NCBI GenBank assembly: GCA_028456385.1
Contig: JALNQF010000023.1
Location: 248,001 to 312,000 of the forward strand
Direction of reading: 5' to 3'
Length of the DNA: 64,000 bases
Source of the DNA: Ophiosphaerella korrae
Taxonomy: Eukaryota; Ascomycota; Dothideomycetes; Pleosporales; Phaeosphaeriaceae
How positions within the stretch are numbered: the stretch's first letter is position 1; each line of letters starts with the position of its first letter. Of the stretch, positions 56,503 through 64,000 are shown piece after piece. Both the position numbers and the translations under genes were made by a program. The notes beneath the pieces were generated by a model. It made no database searches and was not told the DNA's origin. It saw nothing but the letters and a program-made list of their open reading frames with translations.

Positions 56503-58058
56503 ATGGCTCCTTCATTACATATCCCTCCCCCAAAAGTTAACGTCTCGCTTTATACCTGCGTTTTATTTATTATTCTTGTCTATGCAGTAATCCTACCACT
56601 TGTACGCGCGATTGCATCGCCGCTCCGCCGGGTTCCTGGGCCATTTTTTGCCCGCTTCACCCGGTTATGGGAAGTGTATGCAGTCCGGAAGTATGAATTT
56701 GCAACCCATAACATTGCGATGCATGATAAGTATGGTTCGTTTCTTGATTGACATTAGCTTTCAGAACAACTACTCAAGTGCAGACAGGACCTATTGTCCG
56801 CCTTGCCCCGAATCGATTTAGTATCAACGATGCAGAAGCTGCTAAAGTCATACTCGGACACCACAATGCTCTGGACAAATCCAAGTACTATATTGCATTT
56901 GGGTCGCCTTTTTCCCTCAATACTTTCTCGGAGTCCAGCATTGCAGCGCATTCCAAATTGAGGCGCCCGGTTGCGCAGTTGTATTCAAATACTAGTCTTC
57001 TTTCGTATGAGCCTTTTGTGGACGTATGCAACGGAATTTTGGTAAAAAGGCTGAAGGAGTATGCCGTTGAGAAAAAAGAATTGGATGTCCGAGAACTGAT
57101 GCAGTTCTATGCCTTCGACGTGATTGGCGAGATTACAGTCGGTGCAAGGTTCGGGCTCATGGAAGAGAATGGAGATAAGAGTGGCGTCATTAGTATTCTC
57201 GACGAAGCTCTCCATTACGCGGCCCTTTGCGGGCTGGTCCCCGAATGGCACGTCCTTTTAGGGTATTTTGGCAAATTCACAAACTACAAACCTGGATTTG
57301 TGAAGATCAACAACTACGTCGATAATCACATACAAAATCGCCTTTCGGGGGTTACCAAGTCTCCTACAGACCGCGAGGACTTTATTGATAAGATGCTGCC
57401 GCTTGAAGCTGAAGGTAAAGCAACCCGATTTCACACTACCATAGCATGTGCGCAAAACATAGCAGCGGGTTCAGATACGACTGCGATTTCCCTGGCCGCC
57501 GCCATTGGCCACCTTGCAATGAACCCATCAACGCTTGCCAAGCTCCGACAAGAACTTGACGAGGCGGAGGGCAAAGGGGAGCTTTCTCAACCCGCAGCTT
57601 TCAAAGAGGCCCAAAAATTACCCTACCTCCAAGCTGTTATCCTCGAGGCCCTCCGTATGCATCCCGCTGTTGGTGGTCTTATGGGCCGCATCGTTCGTCC
57701 CGGCGGCATGAACCTGTGTAACCAATTTTTCCCTGAAGGCACCGAAGTTGGTATCAATGCATGGGTAATTCACAACAACACGTCTATTTTTGGACCTGAT
57801 GCTCGTATCTTCCGACCTGAACGTTGGCTCACTGAGGATGGGGAGCATCGGGCATTTATGGAGCGAAATATGCTAGCCTTTGGCGCGGGACCCAGAACAT
57901 GTATTGGTAAGAACATTAGCCTGCTGGAGATGAAGAAAGTTATACCGGAAATTGTAAGGAGATTTGATTTTGAAATTGTAAAAGGGGACCAGTATAAGTG
58001 GGAGACTTATTGGTTTTCAAAGCAAAGCTTCAAGTGCATCGTCAAAACAAGAAATTAG
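56503..58058 (+). CDS. Cytochrome P450, pisatin-demethylase type
   Basis: Two exons (56503-56734 and 56788-58058) join in phase 1 to a 500-residue protein. The N-terminal anchor (about 17-42, YTCVLFIILVYAVILPLV) leads to SPLRRVPGPFFARFTRLWEV. The I-helix has AAGSDTTAIS, ExxR is EALR, PERW is in FRPERWLTE, and the heme loop is FGAGPRTCIGKN with Cys449. HNALDKSKYY and the MGRIVRPGGM region resemble the pisatin demethylase (CYP57-like) group, which detoxifies plant phenylpropanoids or works in secondary metabolism; the substrate is not known here. It lies between two HET genes in repeat-rich DNA with no biosynthetic neighbours. Confidence 0.92.
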
Positions 58059-58817
58059 CTTAAATTCAGGAAATAGTAAAGGTATAAAACTGCTTTTATA
58101 ACTAACTACACCTTCGCTTTTGTATTCTAAGTGTCAAGTGGTAGCTGGAAGGCAACAGTACTTGCCGTAGGCTACAGGTGATAGTGAAGGGATAACAATA
58201 GTATTTCAAGCGTAGGCTCTAATGTGTGAATAATACTTGCAGGATCCTTCCAGCAAGAACAGGGCCCTTTATGCGCTGGTGTAGCGCACTGGTCACACTC
58301 TAGACTAGCGTTACGAATACGTCGGGCATATCAAGGATGTTCGTTACACTAAGTTTTCCAATTACATCGGGAGTAGTACTTGAGTAGTAGTGGTAGCTAT
58401 AGTAGTATTTAGATAATCTAATAGGAAGGAAGATTAGGTATAGATATTTATTTTATAGTAGGGGAATAAGCTCAAGAATAACAGCTATCCTAGATACTAG
58501 CGGCAATGCGTCAACATTTGATCTATCACCATATTAATGCTATACTTAACAACTGTTTCAAAGGAATAGAAATCTTCTCGAAGCTTTAGTAATTATTTCT
58601 CTGCAAGCGTATCCTCAATTAGGTCTATATTGATGGAGTTCTGTAATATTGAAGACAGAGGCATTTTGGGTCGCCTCGTGTTGAGTGGATTCTGCGCGTC
58701 GAGTGCACGGACACCGTGACTGTGGGTGTGGCCTGTGATAGTTAATCCACGCTAAGAATCATTCTTGTGACAGAGGACGCGCCACATGGCAACTTGTACC
58801 GTCGAAGTATATCTATT
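58059..58817. other. Intergenic, AT-rich
   Basis: No gene seen. A GTG in frame with the next gene at 58767 is not used as its start. Confidence 0.5.
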
Positions 58818-60836
58818 ATGCACCCTAGTGTAGTTCAAAGGCGAGAGTACTTTGCTCGCACCATCTGTCCAGCTTGTAACCTGCTGCCACTTGAGGCGCT
58901 CCTAGGAGATGTTCAACCTGACACCTCCACTATCCATTTGGACAACCTTGATATAGAACAACTAGCCAACTTTTCTTCAAAATGTGATCTCTGCCAAATA
59001 TTGGTTGATCTTCATCATCATTGGACATCATCGGAAGCGAGAGATCAGAGGCTTCAGTACGATGGAGTCACATACAAGAATGTCTGTGGGCGAAATGATT
59101 GGCGGATTCGATACACAAATCATAGTTATTTAGGGTTTGAAGTAGACTTTGGTGGGTATTCTTCAAAACTTGTTTAATGCCCACAAACTAATGTTGAATG
59201 AGATGGGCTTCTCGCAAAGCGCATCGACTCTTATAGATTATCCAGCGCACCGCTCTCCAATCATTCTGCACGACAGATAAAGCATTGGATGGAAAAGTGC
59301 CGAAGAAAACATTCGAAATGCTTTGACCATACTCAAACCTTACCCACCCGAGTCATCGATGTTCAGAATCCTACGCTTCGACTGTTAGATCCAAGTCCAA
59401 CTGGCATACATGAATATGTTGCCCTGAGCCACTGTTGGGGCACTTGCAGAGACTTCTTAACTACTCGCGCTAATTTAGACGAACGTACGATAGGTTTTAC
59501 ATTGGAAGACCTTCCAGCTACCTTCAGGGACGCAGTGCTAGTCACGCGAATCCTAGGATTTCGCTTCCTCTGGATCGACAGCATCTGCATATTACAAGAC
59601 GACAAAAGCGACTGGGAGATTCAAGGTAGCAAAATGGCGGATGTATATGCAAATTCTACGTTGTGCATCGCGGCTGGGAATGCAAGTGATGACGCAGAGG
59701 GGTTTTTGAACCCGAGAAGACAAACAACTGCATTAAAAGTGAACATAATCTCGAATGCTCCAGGAAGCTGCGAGGCCGAGCGAAAAACAACAGTCTTCAT
59801 CACTCCGGCTTCGGATCTAAAGCATCCGTACCCCCCACTGGATGGTCGTGCCTGGTGCCTTCAGGAGAGATATCTGAGTCCTCGCATATTATACTTTGGG
59901 TGGAACATGATGCGCTGGGATTGTCTCAAGAATGGATGGTCAGAGGCTGGTCGTGGCTTTATGAGAGCAAAGTCCATGCTTCCAGACGTTATGCCAACGT
60001 GTGTTGGGGGGATAGTGCTTCATACCCCATGGGCGAAATTGATAGAGCATTACACTGAAAGAGCTATTAGCTTCATCGGCGATAAACTCCCAGCAATATC
60101 AGCTTTGGCATCACGTGTGGCTGAAAAGACAGGTGATGAATATCTTGCTGGTCTATGGAGGTCGGATCTTATACGGGGTCTTCTATGGTCCCGAGTTTCA
60201 CGCCACTTGTTCAGCCAATTGGAGCCGCGCACTCCTTATCAAAATGAAAGATTAACAGAATATCTTGCCCCTAGCTGGTCATGGGCTGCATTTCCAGGTG
60301 CGGTAAACTTTCAGGCAGTGCTGGGGGAGGTGCAGCTATTACAATCTGTGAAAGTTGTTGACGTCTGTGTCTCCGTAACAGGACATAATAAGTACGGCCA
60401 AGTTGAGTCTGGATTTCTCACACTTCTTTCACCTGTTCTCGTCTTAAAGGTGAATGACACGGCTCCTAATATGTCAAAGGGAGCGTGGAGCGATGGCGCT
60501 CTATACGTGCCGTCACTTGACGACAACGGCTTCGACGTGCTCGTGTCCTCCTCTTTCGATTATATAGAGGAAAAACAAGAAGGTTCCATCTTAGGGATGC
60601 CACTAGCATATCGCTGTCCCTTCCACGAAGGCGAAGCTTATGAGCACCACTATGACAATAGACCGCGGTCTGAATTGCAGCCTTGGGTGAAGATCTACGG
60701 AATTCTGATCGCACAAAAAGGGGATGATGCGGCGGCCTATGAGAGGATAGGTTGTTTCACCGTTGGCCCATTACAGTTGAGCGAGATCATGAATCATCTG
60801 AAAGATACTTGGATACAAGAAAGTAAAATTCTTTGA
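58818..60836 (+). CDS. HET-domain protein, two exons
   Basis: Exons 58818-59151 and 59203-60836, with a 51-nt intron (gtgggt...gaatgag with an ACTAATG branch), give 655 residues. The first exon has a cysteine-rich lead (CPACNLLPLEALL, KCDLCQILVDLHHH). It joins in frame to a stretch that ends HWMEKCRRKHSKC, the typical pre-HET motif. The HET domain follows: EYVALSHCWG, LPATFRDAVLVTRILGFRFL, WIDSICILQDDKSDWEIQGS, YANSTLCIAAGNASDDAEGF. RAWCLQERYLSPRILYFG and the downstream LAPSWSWAAFPG complete the class usually seen in Pleosporales expansions. It is a probable incompatibility or cell-death effector. It differs from the HET protein at 52.7 kb in layout and is not a tandem duplicate. Confidence 0.88.
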
Positions 60837-62256
60837 GACGAAAGTATAGCTTTCACTCCATTTCTAAAGGCTCTTTCGACCTGTTATGTCAGCAAGACGG
60901 ATATGGGAAGAGTTTGTCTTGTTATCATTCAAAGAATCTGTCTTGACCCTCTAGGGTATATCCTGCCCAAGAAGAAGTACTCCCAAAGAGCTGATTTAAT
61001 ACAACCAACCAGTACATCTATGCCCTTGGAGCCCTCCAAATATCAGTCGCCAGTGATTTGCTTCAAATACAATGTGACTAGGATAATGAACAGTTGTTTA
61101 GAGAAATGAATAAGATTTTAGTTCAAGGAGGAAGGCGACATATTATATAAGTGGGGCGTGTTGTCTATCAGCATAACTTATCTCTATATAGAATAGACAT
61201 CCCTTTAATGGTAGACTACCTATACAACCCCCGTTTATGCTGAATTGCTTAGGCCTCATCTGCGGCCTTCTATAGAACATGTAAGTCTTACAATCCCCGT
61301 CTTCACGATGCATGTCACTAACACCACTCCAGGAACTTCTTCTTCTTCTTCTTCTTTACTACCTAACTTCTGGTTCGCCTTGTCTATCGCTACTACTGCG
61401 GCAGGTTTATCGGCAAAGTTTCAGACTCCATTATGTATCCTCAACTATATTTGTTTTTGATAATTACTCTGAACAGCTAGCGTCAGGTTCAAAGCGTATG
61501 GTCGATCAGCGAAGGTCTAGTTAAATTGTAACGAAATTGAAGACATTTATTCATCGAAAAAAGAAAGTGCTGATGTGACTACTGGCAGTTCACAGCAATT
61601 AGGAATAGTTGGCTCCTGATTCAGCGAATTCTGACGTTTGTCAGCAAATCCAGAGCGCTTGTTGGTGACAAATCGGTCTTCGCTCCGCAATGCCCTTTCT
61701 TAAACTTGAATGCATAAACAGAACTCATTCCAACACGTGGTTGAGAGTTGAGATGAGCTTGTATCAAGCGGCATAAAGTGCAGGCAACCTCTAACATTGG
61801 CTAAAACAGCAAAAGCCGCAGCATACAAAGACGTGGTGGACCGGCTATTGAATGTCTTGGCGTGGGTGACTGTCGACCGGAAGGTACCAACATCGCGAAA
61901 TGAATTTTCAGGTGCATGTGCCGGTGGGAGAAGAGCGGACTGGTGGAGAGGCAACAGTTGTGACGAGCCGAGTTTTCAGATTCGTTAAGCATTGCATCAT
62001 CCGCTTACCTCAACGTTTCTGGTGCCGATTGATGAAATTCAGTATCTAATCGGGCGAATTTGTTTTCTCGGCCGTTCATGGTGTCGCCACCGTGACGCTT
62101 TTTTTGGTCTGGCGGGGCAGAGGGGCAGAGGGGCTAGCTGCCATATGCATAACAGACCTCATCCCCAACAACAGTTGTTCCGAACACTCGCATCTTCTAA
62201 TTTACTTTCTTGACTCCCATTTCCACAATTGAATTACAGACTTGATATCAACCATC
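60837..62256. other. Intergenic to transaldolase
   Basis: No gene supported. It contains a CTT microsatellite at about 61338-61358 and a tandem GGGGCAGA (about 62115-62135). The final 250 bases hold the transaldolase promoter. Confidence 0.5.
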
Positions 62257-63391
62257 ATGCCCAGCTCTCTCGATCAATTGAAGGCCTCTGGCACCGTGGG
62301 TTACCCCTCCACACCACCTCAAGCCCCGGAGCAACCGGAGATACTAATATTAGTATAGGTCGTTGTCTGCGACTCGGGCGACTTTGCAACCATCGACAAG
62401 TACAAGCCCCAGGATGCCACTACCAACCCATCCCTGATCCTTGCCGCGTCCAAGAAGCCTGAATACGAGAAGCTGATTGATGCGGCGGTCGAGTATGGCA
62501 AAAAGCATGGCGGCAGCAGCATCGACGACCAGGTCGATGCTACCCTCGACAACTTGCTGGTCCAGTTCGGCAAGGAGATCCTCAAAATCATCCCTGGCAA
62601 GGTCTCGACAGAAGTAGATGCGAGGTTTTCCTTCGACACCGAGGCCTCGGTGAACAAGGCGCTGCGTATCATCGACGCAAGTCGCCTTCCATCAAGCTTC
62701 CCAAATCACGACTGACCATTTGCAGCTGTATAAGGAGCAGGGTATTGGAAAGGAGCGCATTCTTATCAAGATTGCCTCGACCTGGGAAGGTATCAAGGCC
62801 GCTGAGATCCTGCAGTCAAAGCATGGCATCAACACCAACCTGACTCTTATGTTCTCTCTGGTTCAGGCCATCGCCGCTGCTGAGGCCGGCGCTTTCCTTA
62901 TCTCGCCGTTTGTCGGCCGTATTCTTGACTGGTACAAGGCTGCGACCAAGAAGGAGTACGCCAAGGAGGAGGACCCTGGTGTCAAGAGCGTCCAGGCCAT
63001 CTTCAACTACTACAAGAAGTACGGCTACAAGACCATCGTCATGGGCGCTTCATTCAGGAGCATTGGCGAAGTCACCGAGCTCGCTGGCTGCGACTACCTG
63101 ACCATTGCCGTAAGCCATCCTTTCAAGATAGGGAGAATGTACTAACTCTACCAGCCCAACCTACTCGAGCAGCTGTACAACTCGGAAGACTCAGTTCCAC
63201 AGAAGCTTAATGCCAGCGATGCTTCTTCGCTCAATATCGAGAAGAAGAGCTACATCAACAATGAGGCCGAGTTCCGCTTCTACTTCAACGAAGACCAGAT
63301 GGCCGTGGAGAAGCTGCGCGAGGGAATCTCCAAGTTTGCTGCTGATGCCGTGACGCTCAAGGACATTCTGCGCAAGAAAATACAAGCATAG
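62257..63391 (+). CDS. Transaldolase
   Basis: Four exons (62257-62295, 62359-62676, 62726-63109, 63155-63391) give 325 residues, the normal size. Asp18 ([11 protein letters not shown]), [10 protein letters not shown] and the Schiff-base Lys134 in [11 protein letters not shown] are all present, as are [32 protein letters not shown] and [12 protein letters not shown]. The enzyme transfers a dihydroxyacetone unit between sedoheptulose-7-phosphate and glyceraldehyde-3-phosphate in the cytosolic pentose phosphate pathway. Intron 2 starts with GC (gcaagt), otherwise a strong donor, and ends ttgcag. The first exon codes for only 13 residues. Confidence 0.96.
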
Positions 63392-63752
63392 ATCCGGTCC
63401 GGTATCGGGGTCAACGAAGTCATGAATCCTAAAGTTGGCAGTGTTTCTGTTGTTTGATCAGATTGCATCCAGTAGCTGTAACTGTAGCTGAACCGCATCA
63501 AAACATAGCAATAACAATCTCCCAACCCTGCAATTCGGTCCCTGTAATCCCACTTGATTTGTAATTTGCCAGGTCTGGCCGAGCTATTGTGGGTCTCTTG
63601 CGAGTTGCGTCACAACTCCGGTGCCCCGCATTGCACGATACTCCGACGAAGGCTCTCTCTGCTCTCCACACTCGCCTCCTCCCACCGCACCACCAACAAT
63701 CCACATCCAAAACACCAAGCCTTTCATCTCCATTTATTACAATACCGCCATA
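63392..63752. other. Intergenic, promoter of SOD
   Basis: This is the 3' flank of transaldolase and the promoter of the superoxide dismutase gene, pyrimidine-rich in its last 120 bases. No gene seen. Confidence 0.5.
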
Positions 63753-64000
63753 ATGGTCAAAGCCGGTAAGTAACACGCGCAACTGCCCACACCTCCCTCC
63801 CCATTGGCCCAAGCGGGGCACCGGCGTGCGCGGAATTGAGCACATTCCCACCCACGCACGTATCAATACCACATTTCGAGCACCATAATGTCTCCCCAAT
63901 TGCCCTCTATCCCACCCAATCACACCAACCGTCTACCCTGCTGGCTAACAAACCCGCTTAGTCGCCGTCCTCCGAGGCGACTCCAACATCAAGGGCACCG
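63753..64000 (+). CDS. Cu/Zn superoxide dismutase, 5' part
   Basis: The first exon (63753-63765, MVKA plus one base) and the start of the second (from 63962) join across a 196-nt intron to read MVKAVAVLRGDSNIKGT, the conserved start of fungal Cu/Zn-SOD1. The window ends inside exon 2, so copper and zinc ligands are not visible. The product dismutates superoxide in the cytosol. A four-residue first exon with a long first intron is unusual but the frame and splice sites (gtaagt...cttag) are good. Confidence 0.85.

Noticed and set aside
1..64000. CRISPR array, bacterial operon or phage
   Set aside because: Introns, HET/NACHT genes and other fungal families show a nuclear ascomycete sequence; no spaced direct repeats of CRISPR type are present.

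Overview
The window is nuclear DNA of a filamentous ascomycete. Short spliceosomal introns (about 44-85 nt, GT-AG with CTAAC/CTGAC-like branch sites) interrupt most genes. The gene content (SconB/Met30-type F-box WD40 protein, Atg17, GH43, HET-domain and NACHT proteins, pisatin-demethylase-like P450) is typical of Pezizomycotina. A plant-associated Dothideomycete (Pleosporales-like) is my best guess; that is an inference from protein style, not a search result.

Layout. (1) 1-2.6 kb: degenerate ankyrin-type fragment and a small coiled-coil gene. (2) 4-20 kb, mostly ordinary: LaeA-like methyltransferase and a six-exon P450 side by side, a small unknown ORF, the F-box/WD40 protein, Atg17, a type II membrane glycosyltransferase, a RING membrane protein and a secreted GH43. 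(3) 20-33 kb: bZIP factor, class V (cysteine-desulfurase-like) aminotransferase, a 384-bp element with long terminal inverted repeats, a DJ-1/PfpI protein, a large multi-pass membrane protein, a broken 2EXR gene and a secreted carboxylesterase. (4) 33-61 kb, accessory in character: a NACHT STAND protein, a wrecked SET-domain gene, a kinase-ankyrin gene whose second exon junction does not keep frame, a small secreted protein with two copies of a four-cysteine module, a GABA-aminotransferase pseudogene with an internal deletion, a frameshifted PD-(D/E)XK-like gene, a tandem repeat beside a palindrome, two HET proteins and a second P450, separated by AT-rich DNA. (5) 62-64 kb returns to core metabolism: transaldolase and the 5' end of Cu/Zn superoxide dismutase.

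How the genes fit together. The core genes serve sulfur regulation, autophagy, the pentose phosphate pathway and oxidative defence. The accessory stretch concentrates families tied in fungi to non-self recognition and programmed cell death (NACHT, HET, ankyrin receptors), together with candidate effector, esterase and P450 genes. At least four genes there are broken by stops, frameshifts or deletions. This looks like one fast-evolving compartment set between two conserved blocks. The most original items are the duplicated-cysteine-module secreted protein, the N-domain/kinase/ankyrin fusion with its faulty junction, the inverted-repeat elements, and two GC-AG introns. All exon joins were worked out by eye from reading frame and splice consensus; no alignment or transcript data were available.
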